From Gammaproteobacteria bacterium (GTDB lineage Bacteria; Pseudomonadota; Gammaproteobacteria; Thiohalomonadales; Thiohalomonadaceae), in NCBI GenBank assembly GCA_026196275.1, contig JAPHTQ010000062.1, forward strand, positions 1-40,977: a stretch of 40,977 bases of DNA. The letters are read 5' to 3'. Below, one piece after another: positions 22,570-31,843 of this stretch. Positions within the stretch are counted from its first letter, which is position 1. Every line of letters begins with the position of its first letter. Below the pieces are notes generated by a model, which did not search any database, had not been told where the DNA came from, and was given only the letters and a program-made list of their open reading frames with translations. The position numbers and the translations under genes are program-made.

Positions 22570-23745
22570 CTACTCCCCTTCGATACCATGGATCGGCTTT
22601 AACGTTCCCCAATGTTTACAGCTCGGGCATTGCCAATGGAGAGTCCTGGCAGTAAAGCCGCAATGACTGCACTGGCAGACAGGTTTGGCTGCCAGTAACT
22701 CGTGGGTCACCTCATGCAGAACGTTCAGATCGATCTCCTGTCCCTGGTGGTGGTGGGAAGTGCGCAACTCAAGCAGGTAGTCGAGTGCGCGCAGCGAGGG
22801 GCGCTGCTGAAGATGCTCAAGCAACTTTTCAATGGCGAGATGCTCCTTGCCCTGCCCCTGAAGTAGCCGGGCAAGGGCGATGACCAGGCTGATACTCGCC
22901 TCCTTTTTACTCAAATTATACAGATACTGCCGGTACTCATTTATCGTCCCGAGCTGCTCATAACAATGCTTGAGGGGGCCGATAACCATAGGCAGGTAAT
23001 CCGCATCCTGCGACTCGACACGCTGGTAGATACGAATAGCCTGTTTCAGTTGGCCGTGCCGTTCGGCAATCCTCGCTTCAAGTAACGTGGCACGTACGCT
23101 GTTTCGATCCTCGCCTACCGCCCGTTTGAGCAAGCGTTGCGCTGCAGAATATTCGCCGGCATTGATCGCCTCTTCTGCCTGCTCACAATAGAAATGGGCA
23201 ATGACCGGGGAAAGTGTTTGATCATTTTTGTTTTTCAGACGCTGCGCGACCGCAATAGCCTTGTCCCACTCTTTCTCCTGCTGATAGATATCCAGCAGTT
23301 GCCGACGTCCCTGCTCTGCATACAGTGTGTCATCTGTCAGCTCAAGGAAAAGACTTTCTGCCCGGTCAAGCAGACCTGCACGCATATAGTCCCGGCCCAG
23401 TTCATAGAGCGCCCTTTTTCGCTGAGGATGCGAAAGCATCGGCCGGGCAATCAGATTTTGGTGGATACGGATAGCTCGGTCCACTTCACCCCGGCGCAGA
23501 AAAAGACTGGCCAAAGCAAACTGGATGTCGACCGTCTCATTATCCTGTTCAGACATGCGGATAAAGACTTCAAGCGCCTCATCCTGCTGCTCATTGAGCA
23601 GGTAGTTCAAACCCTGAAAATAGTCGCTGCTAAGGGGGGCACACCCTTCTTTGTATTTTCTCGAACGCACCGCTTTGCGCCGACCGATATACCAGCCGGA
23701 CAGTGCTGCCACAGGTAGAAGCAGAAAAAGCAGCTCCATGCCCAT
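22570..23745 (-). CDS. lapB: Lipopolysaccharide assembly protein LapB
   Basis: Inner-membrane-anchored TPR protein that directs LpxC to FtsH and so tunes LPS synthesis. The 391 residues comprise one N-terminal membrane helix (ELLFLLLPVAALSGWYIGRR), about nine TPR-like helical repeats (about 40-340) and a C-terminal rubredoxin-like metal site (CQCSHCGF ... CPSCKHWG, about 356-380) packing on the TPRs. Length agrees with E. coli (389). Starts 2 nt after lapA; the ribosome binding site lies in the lapA end. Confidence 0.96.
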   Translation of the reverse strand: MGMELLFLLLPVAALSGWYIGRRKAVRSRKYKEGCAPLSSDYFQGLNYLLNEQQDEALEVFIRMSEQDNETVDIQFALASLFLRRGEVDRAIRIHQNLIARPMLSHPQRKRALYELGRDYMRAGLLDRAESLFLELTDDTLYAEQGRRQLLDIYQQEKEWDKAIAVAQRLKNKNDQTLSPVIAHFYCEQAEEAINAGEYSAAQRLLKRAVGEDRNSVRATLLEARIAERHGQLKQAIRIYQRVESQDADYLPMVIGPLKHCYEQLGTINEYRQYLYNLSKKEASISLVIALARLLQGQGKEHLAIEKLLEHLQQRPSLRALDYLLELRTSHHHQGQEIDLNVLHEVTHELLAAKPVCQCSHCGFTARTLHWQCPSCKHWGTLKPIHGIEGE

Positions 23746-23747
23746 AA

Positions 23748-24041
23748 TCAGAACTGGTCCTTGATCGGGATCTCGCGAAGGTTCTTGATTTCCTGCTCAC
23801 AGACAGCCAACCGCTTGCGCAGACGCTTTGTCTCACGCCTCGCACGAACAACCATGACAAATGAAACCATGAGACCGGCCACAACGCCGATAGTCAGTGC
23901 CAAATAGAGGAGCAAGGCCAAGGGAGCCTGGGTAGCCAGGAAGTAAAAATCGACTGCGACACCGTCTGCATTCAGTCTGGCGAACACCACACCGATCAGG
24001 GCAAGCAGCAGCAGCAGGAGGGAGATCAATAGACGCTTCAT
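23748..24041 (-). CDS. lapA: Lipopolysaccharide assembly protein LapA
   Basis: 97-residue inner-membrane protein of the LapA/DUF1049 family. Two membrane helices (about 4-22 and 39-64) are separated by a short periplasmic loop with NADGVAVDFYF, followed by a cytoplasmic coiled-coil-like tail ETKRLRKRLAVCEQEIKNLRE. Works with LapB in LPS assembly control. The 159-bp gap to ihfB upstream is AT-richer and may hold a promoter, but I see no clear boxes. Confidence 0.92.
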   Translation of the reverse strand: MKRLLISLLLLLLALIGVVFARLNADGVAVDFYFLATQAPLALLLYLALTIGVVAGLMVSFVMVVRARRETKRLRKRLAVCEQEIKNLREIPIKDQF

Positions 24042-24200
24042 ATCACCACTCTATTCGATTCGATCGAAATTGTGAACTTACATGAAGTCTTTTACTTCTG
24101 CAGCAACAGCATATATGAAGTTGTTCCGATATTGGCTGCGGAAACTGCGCAGTACACAGGGCGGGTCTAGGCTGACCACACCATAAAAACCGCCGGAGGT

Positions 24201-24518
24201 TCAGGCGCTTTCTTGTTGAATCTCGTTACCTTGAATCAGGCCGTCGTTCACACGCTCACGCAATTCCTTGCCGGGTTTGAAGTGGGGAACATATTTGGAA
24301 CCGAGTGATACCGACTCACCGGTTTTCGGGTTACGTCCCATGCGAGGGGGACGATAGTGAAGTGAGAAGCTGCCAAAACCGCGAATCTCGATACGTTCAC
24401 CATTGGCCAGTGAATGGGCCATTGTTTCCAGCATCGTTTTAACCGCCAGTTCAACATCTTTATAGGCCAGTTGCGACTGCTTGCGTGAAAGTATCTCGAT
24501 GAGTTCCGATTTCGTCAT
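24201..24518 (-). CDS. ihfB: Integration host factor subunit beta
   Basis: DNA-bending nucleoid protein, heterodimer with IhfA. 105 residues, slightly longer than the 94 of E. coli owing to a tail rich in Gln, Glu and Ser. The HU/IHF signature [22 protein letters not shown] with the intercalating proline of the beta arm is intact. Located after rpsA with a 64-nt gap, the conserved cmk-rpsA-ihfB arrangement. Confidence 0.97.
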   Translation of the reverse strand: MTKSELIEILSRKQSQLAYKDVELAVKTMLETMAHSLANGERIEIRGFGSFSLHYRPPRMGRNPKTGESVSLGSKYVPHFKPGKELRERVNDGLIQGNEIQQESA

Positions 24519-24582
24519 AACGCTTCCCGTAAAAGCATATTGGGCCTGCTCCCCGATAAAAGGGCAGCAGACCCGTACAGCT

Positions 24583-26256
24583 TTAGTCGTCCTGATTTTC
24601 CATCTGCTCTTTGATCAGATCACCCAGAGTCGGGTTCATCGGAGCAGAACGCCTGTAATCCTGAACCGCTTCATGCTCTTCATCGCTGTCCTTGGCTTTA
24701 ATGGAGAGGTTGATAGTGCGGTTCTTGCGGTCAACGCCGATAAACTTGGCTTCGATCTCCTCACCCTCTTTGAGAAGGGTGCGGGCATCTTCCACGCGGT
24801 CACGGGAAAGCTCTGAAGCACGCAGGTAACCCTCGACATTCTCCGCCAGGTCAACGATGGCGCCCTTGGCATCCACCTCACGCACAGTACCGCGGATAAT
24901 ACTGCCTTTCTGGTTGGCGGCGACGTAGTTGGAGAAGGGGTCCTGCTCCATCTGCTTGATGCCGAGAGAGATGCGCTCACGCTCAGGGTCAATGGCAAGA
25001 ATAACGGCCTCAACCTCATCACCCTTCTTGAAGCTGTGCACAACCTCCTCGCCAGCCTCCTGCCAGGAGATATCGGACATGTGTACCAAACCGTCAATAC
25101 CACCATCCAGACCGATGAAGATACCGAAATCGGTGATCGACTTGATGGTTCCGGAAACTCTGTCTCCCTTGTTATGGGTAGCAGCAAATTCTTCCCAGGG
25201 GTTGGCGGCACACTGCTTCATGCCCAGAGAGATACGACGACGCTCGGCGTCGATATCCAGCACCATGACCTCAACCTCATCACCCAGCTGAACGACCTTG
25301 GAGGGGTGAATATTTTTGTTGGTCCAGTCCATTTCAGAGACGTGAACCAGACCTTCAACGCCCTCTTCGATCTCAACAAAGCAACCGTAGTCGGTCAGGT
25401 TGGTCACTTTACCGAACAGGCGGGTGTTCTCGGGATAACGACGGGTGATATCTTCCCACGGATCCTCGCCCAGCTGCTTGAGGCCGAGAGATACACGGTT
25501 ACGCTCACGGTCGAATTTGAGAACCTTGACCTCAATCTCGTCACCAACATTGACGATTTCGCTCGGATGCTTGACGCGCTTCCAGGCCATATCGGTGATA
25601 TGCAGCAGACCATCGATGCCACCGAGGTCGACGAAAGCACCGTAGTCGGTCAGGTTCTTGACAATACCCTTGACCACCTGGCCATCTTCCAGGTTGGCGA
25701 GCAGCGCTTCACGCTCTTCGCTGTTCTCGCTCTCAACCACGGCACGGCGGGAAACAACAACGTTGTTACGCTTGCGATCGAGCTTAATAACCTTGAACTC
25801 AAGATCCTTGCCTTCCAGATAAGCGGTGTCGCGCACAGGACGCACATCGACCAGGGAGCCGGGCAAGAAAGCACGAACATCCTGCAGTTCGACAGTAAAA
25901 CCGCCCTTGACCTTGTCGATAATACGACCGGTCACTGTCTCATCAGCATCGTGTGCTTTCTCCAGACGGTTCCAGGACTCGGCACGCTTGGCTTTTTCGC
26001 GGGACAGACGGGTAGCACCGAAACCGTCTTCAACGGCCTCCAGCGCAACATCCACCTGATCACCGACTGCAACCTCGATCTCGCCGTTCTCATTACGGAA
26101 CTGCTCGACCGGGATCATGCCTTCGGACTTGAGGCCGGCATTAACAACTACAACATCAGAACCCACGGAAACAACGGTACCGGAGACAATGGATCCGGGA
26201 CGCATTTGGGTATCATTAAGGCTCTGTTCAAAAAGTTCTGCAAAGCTTTCGCTCAT
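24583..26256 (-). CDS. rpsA: 30S ribosomal protein S1
   Basis: 557 residues, the same length as E. coli S1, with six S1 OB-fold repeats (approximately 20-87, 105-171, 192-260, 277-347, 364-434, 451-520). The first two bind the ribosome and the others capture mRNA. Repeated [23 protein letters not shown]-like blocks show in repeats three to five. The 107-bp leader upstream has small hairpins of uncertain meaning; S1 autoregulates through its leader in E. coli, which I cannot confirm here. Confidence 0.98.
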   Translation of the reverse strand: MSESFAELFEQSLNDTQMRPGSIVSGTVVSVGSDVVVVNAGLKSEGMIPVEQFRNENGEIEVAVGDQVDVALEAVEDGFGATRLSREKAKRAESWNRLEKAHDADETVTGRIIDKVKGGFTVELQDVRAFLPGSLVDVRPVRDTAYLEGKDLEFKVIKLDRKRNNVVVSRRAVVESENSEEREALLANLEDGQVVKGIVKNLTDYGAFVDLGGIDGLLHITDMAWKRVKHPSEIVNVGDEIEVKVLKFDRERNRVSLGLKQLGEDPWEDITRRYPENTRLFGKVTNLTDYGCFVEIEEGVEGLVHVSEMDWTNKNIHPSKVVQLGDEVEVMVLDIDAERRRISLGMKQCAANPWEEFAATHNKGDRVSGTIKSITDFGIFIGLDGGIDGLVHMSDISWQEAGEEVVHSFKKGDEVEAVILAIDPERERISLGIKQMEQDPFSNYVAANQKGSIIRGTVREVDAKGAIVDLAENVEGYLRASELSRDRVEDARTLLKEGEEIEAKFIGVDRKNRTINLSIKAKDSDEEHEAVQDYRRSAPMNPTLGDLIKEQMENQDD

Positions 26257-26363
26257 CGCTATGTAACCTAAAATAGAAAAACCGCGTCACCCTTCGGCAT
26301 CAGGAGTAAGGCGGGTTGTTGGTTCCTGCAAAATGTACGGGCTTCGTGCCCATACCCCATTAA

Positions 26364-27044
26364 CTAACGAACAATTTCACCGCAATGTGAAAGTACCTCA
26401 TCAAGCACCTCATCAATACTTTTGACAGAGGTATCGATGATCACGGCATCATCCGCTGGCCTGAGCGGGGAGGCGCGGCGAGAGCGATCACGCTCATCAC
26501 GCTGTTCAATCTCCTCGATCAGACTGTGCAGAGTAGCATCCAACCCCTTTTCTTTCAACTGCTTATAACGTCTTTCTGCCCTCACCGCCGGCGAGGCGGT
26601 AAGAAAGAATTTTCGCGTCGCCTGCGGGAACACCGTGGTGCCCATATCCCGGCCATCGGCGATCACTCCCGGCGGCTCGGCAAAATCGCGCTGGCGCTGC
26701 AGCAGTGCCTCGCGCACAGCCGGCAGCGCCGCCACTTTCGAGGCGCTATTGCCCGCCTTCTCGGTGCGGATATCGCTACTAACATCCTGTTTTTCCAAAA
26801 AAATACGGACATCACTATCCTCGGCGGTGAGAAATTCCACATCAAGGTTACGGGCAATATTCGCCACCGCCGCTTCGTCATCCAGCGCCAGACCATGGCG
26901 CAATGCCGCTAGCGCAGTCAGCCGATAAAGCGCCCCGCTGTCGAGAAAATGCCAGCCGAGTTTGCGTGCCAACAGCTGGCTGATCGTACCCTTGCCCACC
27001 CCGCTGGGGCCGTCGACGGTGATTACCGGGATCGCATCGGTCAT
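26364..27044 (-). CDS. cmk: Cytidylate kinase
   Basis: Phosphorylates CMP and dCMP. From ATG 27044 (AGGA 5 nt upstream) the 226-residue product begins with ITVDGPSGVGKGT (P-loop) and contains LDSGALYRL, the CMP-binding VIADGRDMGTTVFPQA, and RYKQLKEKG with ERDRSRRASPL in the lid. A longer frame to 27074 runs toward the intergenic repeat and is rejected. Separated from aroA by a 221-bp gap almost filled by a nested palindromic element. Confidence 0.97.
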   Translation of the reverse strand: MTDAIPVITVDGPSGVGKGTISQLLARKLGWHFLDSGALYRLTALAALRHGLALDDEAAVANIARNLDVEFLTAEDSDVRIFLEKQDVSSDIRTEKAGNSASKVAALPAVREALLQRQRDFAEPPGVIADGRDMGTTVFPQATRKFFLTASPAVRAERRYKQLKEKGLDATLHSLIEEIEQRDERDRSRRASPLRPADDAVIIDTSVKSIDEVLDEVLSHCGEIVR

Positions 27045-27070
27045 AGTTTCCTGCCTTTTTGAAAACAAAT

Positions 27071-27264
27071 TCACCGCAAGGGCGCAAAGGGCGAAAAGGT
27101 TATTATGGTTATTGGCTGTCGGCTAACCCCCGCAGGAGCGGATGCCGCGATAGGTGAGGCTAAACCTGTGGGAGCGGACGTCCCGGCCGCGATTCGAACC
27201 GTCCGCTCCCATGGGGTTAGTTAGTCTCCCGAAATCCTTTGCGCCCTTTGCGCCTTTGCGGTGA
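27071..27264. repeat. Nested palindromic element 1 (aroA-cmk gap)
   Basis: Outer arms 27071-27099 and 27236-27264 are inverted copies, 27 of 29 bases identical, built of CGCAAAGG units. Inside are CTAACCCC (27123-27130) with GGGGTTAG (27213-27220), and within those an 11-bp stem 27170-27180/27200-27210 (GGGAGCGGACG). A GGAGCGGA...CCGCGAT block occurs twice in direct order (from 27134 and from 27171), reminiscent of Pseudomonas REP sequences. The arm ends one base from the aroA stop. Confidence 0.85.
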
Positions 27265-27265
27265 T

Positions 27266-28585
27266 TTATTCAGTTTGACTGATTTTCAGACCCGCCCCGG
27301 CGGCCAGCTCGACAAAGCCGGGGAAGGAGGTGTTGACGTTGGCGCAATCGTTGATGGTGATCGGCGCACTGGCGCGCAGCGCCGCCATGGCGAAGGACAT
27401 GGCGATACGATGATCACCGTGACTCTCTACCGTACCGCCACCGAGGGGACCGCCCTGAATAACGATACCGTCCGCTGTCGGTTTTGCCTCGACCCCCAGG
27501 GTCTGCAGGCCATCGGCCATCACCTGGATACGGTCCGACTCCTTGACCCGCAACTCCTCGGCACCGGTCAGCCGCGTCTCGCCCTCAGCGCAGGCGGCGG
27601 CAACAAACAGCGCCGGAAACTCGTCGATGGCCAGCGGCACCTGCGCCTCGGGAATACGGATCCCCTTGAGCTTGCGCGAGCGCACGCGAATATCGGCCAC
27701 CGGCTCACCACCTACCTCGCGTTCGTTGGTCACGCTCAGATCCGCCCCCATCAGCCGTAGGATGTTAATCACACCGATGCGGGTGGGATTGATGCCCACA
27801 TGCTCCAGGGTCACGTCAGAGCCCTCAGCGATCGCCGCACCAATCATAAAGAAGGTGGCCGAGGAGATATCCGCCGGCACATCGATGGTAGTGGCGCTGA
27901 GCTTGCCACCGGGCTCGACACAGGCGGTGGCACCGTCGACCTTCACCGGATAACCGAAACCGTGCAGCATACGCTCGGTGTGGTCACGGGTCGGTGCCGG
28001 CTCGGTAACGCAGGTGGGAGAATCGGCATAGAGCCCCGCAAGCAGCAGGCAGGACTTGACCTGGGCCGAAGCCACCGGCATTTGATAATCGATACCGTGC
28101 AACGCCTGCCCGCCGTGGACCTTCAGCGGCGGCGTCCCCCCCTCAGCGGTGTCCACCTTTGCCCCCATCAGCGTCAGTGGCTCGGTGACCCGCTTCATCG
28201 GCCGCTTGGTCAGCGAGGCATCGCCGTGCATCTCAACATCGAAGCTCTGACCGGCCATCAGGCCCGCCATCAAACGCATCGAGGTCCCGGAGTTGCCCAA
28301 ATCCAGTGGAGCGTCCGGCACCTTCAGCCCATGCAGACCGACACCGTGGATCACTACCCTGCCCTGCTGCGGTCCCTCAATCTCGACGCCCATGGCACGG
28401 AAGGCCTTGAGGGTAGCCAGACTGTCTTCCCCTTCGAGAAAACCCTGCACCTCGGTCACCCCCTCGGCGAGGGAGCCAAGCATGATCGAGCGGTGAGAGA
28501 TCGACTTGTCACCGGGCACGCGCATCGCGCCGTTGAGGCTGCCACCGGGTTGCAGGTGGAAGGTCAGTTTAGTGTTCGTGTTCAT
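27266..28585 (-). CDS. aroA: 3-phosphoshikimate 1-carboxyvinyltransferase (EPSP synthase)
   Basis: Sixth step of the shikimate pathway, joining PEP to shikimate 3-phosphate. 439 residues with PGDKSISHRSIMLGSLA near the N-terminus, LGNSGTSMRLMAGL in the first domain, and RVKESDRIQVMADGLQTLG and DHRIAMSFA in the second. It starts only 6 nt after the tyrA stop without a clear ribosome binding site, so translation is probably coupled. In Pseudomonas tyrA and aroA are fused; here they are separate genes. Confidence 0.97.
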   Translation of the reverse strand: MNTNTKLTFHLQPGGSLNGAMRVPGDKSISHRSIMLGSLAEGVTEVQGFLEGEDSLATLKAFRAMGVEIEGPQQGRVVIHGVGLHGLKVPDAPLDLGNSGTSMRLMAGLMAGQSFDVEMHGDASLTKRPMKRVTEPLTLMGAKVDTAEGGTPPLKVHGGQALHGIDYQMPVASAQVKSCLLLAGLYADSPTCVTEPAPTRDHTERMLHGFGYPVKVDGATACVEPGGKLSATTIDVPADISSATFFMIGAAIAEGSDVTLEHVGINPTRIGVINILRLMGADLSVTNEREVGGEPVADIRVRSRKLKGIRIPEAQVPLAIDEFPALFVAAACAEGETRLTGAEELRVKESDRIQVMADGLQTLGVEAKPTADGIVIQGGPLGGGTVESHGDHRIAMSFAMAALRASAPITINDCANVNTSFPGFVELAAGAGLKISQTE

Positions 28586-28591
28586 GGTATT

Positions 28592-29458
28592 TCAGCAGCT
28601 CTTTTCACAATAATCGTCACGCGCCGCTTTGGCGCGTTCAAAGGTTTCAAGCAGTGCCTCGCCATCACCTGCTTCGATCGCGCCGGCAAGGATATTGAGC
28701 TCATCAGTGAAGCGTCGCAGCATCTGCAGCAGGGCGTCACGGTTGTTGAGACAGATATCGTGCCACATCTGCGGATCACTGGATGCGATACGGGTAAAGT
28801 CACGGAAACCGCCGGCAGCGAAACGGAAGATGTCGTCATGATCTTCGAGGCGCGCCAGCGTGTCGACCAGGGTAAAGGCCAGCATGTGCGGCAAATGGCT
28901 GGTTGCCGCCAGCACCTCGTCGTGGTGTTCCACCGACATCTCGATCACCTCGGCGCCGGCCTGTTGCCAAAGCTGGCGCACCAGGGCCAGTGCATCGGGG
29001 TCACTCTCCTCGTCAGGGGTAAGGATCACGCGGCGGTTGCGGAAAAGTTCGGCAAAGGAGGCCTCTGCCCCACTCTTCTCGGTGCCGGCGATAGGATGAC
29101 CGGGTATAAAGCGCGGCGGCAGGATACCGAAGACCTTGCGCGCTGCAGCCACTACCGAGCCCTTGGTACTGCCCACATCGGTAACCACTGCCTGCGGCTC
29201 AAGGTGGGGCTTGAGCTGCTGCAGTACCGCCTCCATTGCCCCCACCGGCACGCCGATGAGCACCACATCGGCACCCTTCACCGCGGCGGCGATATCGCTC
29301 TCGGCCCGATCGATCACGCCCAGCTCCAGCGCCCTCTGCAACGGTTCAGGCGATCGGCCCCAGCCGACGATCTCCTCGCAGGCACCCGCCACCCTCAGCG
29401 CCCGCGCCAGCGAACCGCCGATCAAGCCCACACCGATAATAGTCAAACGTTTAATCAT
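28592..29458 (-). CDS. tyrA: Prephenate dehydrogenase
   Basis: Makes 4-hydroxyphenylpyruvate for tyrosine. The 288-residue monofunctional form (no chorismate mutase domain) starts with the Rossmann motif IIGVGLIGGSLARAL and contains VTDVGSTKG, FIPGHPIAGTEKSGAEA with the catalytic histidine, and ATSHLPHMLAF. Whether it also takes arogenate cannot be judged. The ATG at 29458 lacks a strong ribosome binding site. Upstream gap to aroF carries repeat element 2. Confidence 0.94.
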   Translation of the reverse strand: MIKRLTIIGVGLIGGSLARALRVAGACEEIVGWGRSPEPLQRALELGVIDRAESDIAAAVKGADVVLIGVPVGAMEAVLQQLKPHLEPQAVVTDVGSTKGSVVAAARKVFGILPPRFIPGHPIAGTEKSGAEASFAELFRNRRVILTPDEESDPDALALVRQLWQQAGAEVIEMSVEHHDEVLAATSHLPHMLAFTLVDTLARLEDHDDIFRFAAGGFRDFTRIASSDPQMWHDICLNNRDALLQMLRRFTDELNILAGAIEAGDGEALLETFERAKAARDDYCEKSC

Positions 29459-29473
29459 GATAATGAATATCTC

Positions 29474-29607
29474 GCCACAGAGGGCACAGAGATCACCGAG
29501 CGGTGACGGTTGGCCTGGTACGATTCAAGCGACCAGCATGTCGCAGATGATAAGGCTATCGACAGAGTCGACCCTGCGCTACTTCTATTCTCCGTGTCCT
29601 CTGTGGC
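29474..29607. repeat. Inverted repeat element 2 (aroF-tyrA gap)
   Basis: Arms GCCACAGAGGGCACAGAG (29474-29491) and the reverse complement at 29590-29607 agree at 16 of 18 bases; the 98-bp interior is unrelated to that of element 1. The arm near aroF begins 12 nt after its stop codon. Units are CACAGAG rather than CGCAAAG. Confidence 0.75.
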
Positions 29608-29619
29608 TTATTTCAAATC

Positions 29620-30636
29620 TTAAATGCTCCGCCCGATGGCCTGGGCGATACCACCGAGCTGGCCCATCAGCACCTTGAGTTCCTGCGGGTCGAGCGCCTG
29701 ATCGGCATCACACCACGCCTCGCACGGGGTCGGGTGCATCTCCACCAGCAGGCCGTCGGCACCGGCCGCTACGGCAGCACGGGCCAGTGCCGGCACCATC
29801 CATGCCTTGCCGCCGGCGTGGCTGGGGTCGACGATCACCGGTAAGTGGGTCTCTTTCTTCAATACCGGAATCGCGGTGACATCAAGCATATTGCGGTAGT
29901 AGGTCTCGAAACTGCGCACACCACGTTCACAGAAGATGATGTTGTGATTACCGCCGGCGGCGATGTACTCCGCCGCCATCAGCCACTCGGAAATGGTGGC
30001 GGACATGCCGCGCTTGAGGATCACCGGCTTGTGGGTGCGCCCCACCTCCTTGAGCAGGTCGAAATTCTGCATGTTACGAGTACCGATCTGGATCACATCG
30101 ACATCGTGCTCAAGGAAGGTATCGAGCATACGCACATCCATCAGCTCGGTAACGATGGGCAAGTTGGACTTACTCGCCGCCTTACGGAACATCTCCAGCC
30201 CCTCGACACCAGTACCCTGGAAGCTGTAGGGAGAGGTACGCGGCTTGAAGGCGCCGCCACGCATCAGGCGACAACCGGCGGCTGCCACGCCTTCAGCGGC
30301 GGCATCCATTTGTGTCTGAGTCTCGACCGAGCAGGGTCCGCCAATCACCTGGATCTGTTTGCCACCCAGCTTCACCCCGCCGATGTCGATCACCGTATCT
30401 TCCTTGTGATAGGAGCGGGCAACGATCTTGTAGGGCTTCATCACGCGGATAACATCTTCCACACCGGAGAGGGCCTGCAGCAGCTCCTTGTCGGCCTTGG
30501 TCTCATCACCAATAGCTCCGATCACGGTGCGCTCGATACCACGTGAGACATTACTTTCCAGGCCGAACTCTTTCAGCTTGTTGACCACACCGGCGATCTG
30601 CTCGTCGGTGGTCTCGGAATTCATGATGATAATCAT
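29620..30636 (-). CDS. aroF: 3-deoxy-7-phosphoheptulonate synthase (DAHP synthase, type I-beta)
   Basis: First committed step of aromatic synthesis, condensing PEP and erythrose 4-phosphate. 338 residues: an N-terminal ferredoxin-like regulatory domain (about 1-70, IIIMNSETTDEQIAGVVNKLKEFG) as in Thermotoga DAHP synthase, then the KDO8P-synthase-like barrel with VIGGPCSVE, RGGAFKPRTSPYSFQG, IGTRNMQN, LKRGM and DPSHAGGK. This class differs from the AroF/G/H I-alpha enzymes of E. coli. Placement within the serC-pheA-hisC-tyrA series couples pathway entry to its later steps. Confidence 0.93.
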   Translation of the reverse strand: MIIIMNSETTDEQIAGVVNKLKEFGLESNVSRGIERTVIGAIGDETKADKELLQALSGVEDVIRVMKPYKIVARSYHKEDTVIDIGGVKLGGKQIQVIGGPCSVETQTQMDAAAEGVAAAGCRLMRGGAFKPRTSPYSFQGTGVEGLEMFRKAASKSNLPIVTELMDVRMLDTFLEHDVDVIQIGTRNMQNFDLLKEVGRTHKPVILKRGMSATISEWLMAAEYIAAGGNHNIIFCERGVRSFETYYRNMLDVTAIPVLKKETHLPVIVDPSHAGGKAWMVPALARAAVAAGADGLLVEMHPTPCEAWCDADQALDPQELKVLMGQLGGIAQAIGRSI

Positions 30637-30670
30637 CGCTTCGCTCTCTGTACCTTCATAACCTGTCAGC

Positions 30671-30686
30671 CGCCGCTTGCGCGGCG
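30671..30686 (-). other. GNRA-capped hairpin between hisC and aroF
   Basis: On the minus strand CGCCGC-GCAA-GCGGCG forms a perfect 6-bp stem closed by a GCAA tetraloop, 16 nt after the hisC stop and 34 nt before the aroF start. No U-run follows, so it would be an mRNA stability or processing element rather than a terminator. Function is inference. Confidence 0.5.
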
Positions 30687-30702
30687 ATCGTGAATTTCTT
30701 CC

Positions 30703-31818
30703 TCAGCCGACCAAGACCTTGTACAGCGCGCCGAGAAACCGCTCGTTCTCTTCCTTCGTCCCTACCGTCACGCGCAGGTGGTTGGGCATCCCGTAGTTGG
30801 CCACCGGACGGACGATCACCCCCTGGTGCAATAGCGCCTCGTAGATCGGACCGGAGGGTTGACCCACGTCGACGCTGATGAAGTTGCCCACCGAGGGGAT
30901 ATAATCGAGTCCTTGAGCGGCAAAAGCCTCTGCCAGCTGTTTAAGCCCGTCAGCGTTCATCTGCACCGAGCGGGAAAGGTGCTCACTGTCATCCAGCGCC
31001 GCAGCCGCTGCGGCCAGCGCCACGCTGTTAACATTGAACGGCGGGCGCACCCGGTTCATCAGATCCGCAACCTGCGAATGGGAAACCGCATAGCCTACCC
31101 TTAATCCGGCCAAACCGTAAGACTTGGAGAAGGTGCGCGCCACCATCAGGTTGGGGTAACGCTCAACCCAAGCGCTGCAGTCGGGGTAATCACCGGCACC
31201 GGTGGCCGGGGCGATGGCGTAGTCGAAGTAGGCCTCGTCCACCACCACCAGCGCATGCTCGGGCACGTCACGGATGAACGACTCCAGCTCCTCCGCCCCC
31301 AGCCAGGTGCCGGTGGGATTGTTGGGGTTGGCGATGAAGATCACCCGGGTCCTGTCACTGATGCGCTCACGCATCGCCTCCAGGTCGTGTCCCCACGCCT
31401 TCGCCGGGGCGACCACCGGTGTGCCGCCCACCGCCTGGGTGAGGAGCGGATAGAGGGCAAAGCTGTGCTCGGAGAACAGCACCTCATCAGCGGGACCGAC
31501 AAAGACCCGTACTGCGAACTCCAGCACATCGCTGGAACCGTTACCGAGGGTGATTCGGTCCATCTCCACCCCGTGCCTGGCCGCCAGTTTCTGTTTCAGC
31601 TCGAAGCCGTTGCCGTCGGGATAGAGCCAGACATCTTCCAGCTCGCCGCGCATCGCCGCCAGTGCCATAGGAGACGGGCCGAGCGGATTCTCGTTGGAGG
31701 CGAGCTTGATAATGTTGCTTACGCCGTACTCACGCTCAAGCTCCTCGATCGGCTTGCCTGGCTGATAGGGGCGCAGTCCGAGCACGCCGGGATTGGCGTA
31801 TTTGGAAAAATCGGTCAT
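30703..31818 (-). CDS. hisC: Histidinol-phosphate/aromatic aminotransferase (HisC-type)
   Basis: PLP-dependent class I/II aminotransferase. 371 residues from ATG 31818, which has AGGATC upstream; a start at 31926 would overlap pheA and is rejected. LASNENPLGPSP, IFIANPNNPTG, VVVDEAYFDY and the PLP lysine K232 in FSKSYGLAGLRVGY are visible. The location between pheA and aroF/tyrA suggests its main job may be the final transamination to Phe and Tyr as well as, or instead of, histidine synthesis; sequence alone cannot decide. Confidence 0.93.
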   Translation of the reverse strand: MTDFSKYANPGVLGLRPYQPGKPIEELEREYGVSNIIKLASNENPLGPSPMALAAMRGELEDVWLYPDGNGFELKQKLAARHGVEMDRITLGNGSSDVLEFAVRVFVGPADEVLFSEHSFALYPLLTQAVGGTPVVAPAKAWGHDLEAMRERISDRTRVIFIANPNNPTGTWLGAEELESFIRDVPEHALVVVDEAYFDYAIAPATGAGDYPDCSAWVERYPNLMVARTFSKSYGLAGLRVGYAVSHSQVADLMNRVRPPFNVNSVALAAAAAALDDSEHLSRSVQMNADGLKQLAEAFAAQGLDYIPSVGNFISVDVGQPSGPIYEALLHQGVIVRPVANYGMPNHLRVTVGTKEENERFLGALYKVLVG

Positions 31819-31843
31819 CAATCTGGATCCTGGGGGTATCGGG

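Noticed and set aside
24042-24200. tRNA or small RNA in the ihfB-lapA gap
   Set aside because: No cloverleaf, T-loop or clear promoter-terminator pair; only a weak 4-bp stem before a T-run just after ihfB.
26257-26363. Terminator or attenuator in the rpsA leader
   Set aside because: GGGC-ACGAA-GCCC gives only a 4-bp core stem without a U-run; too weak to call.
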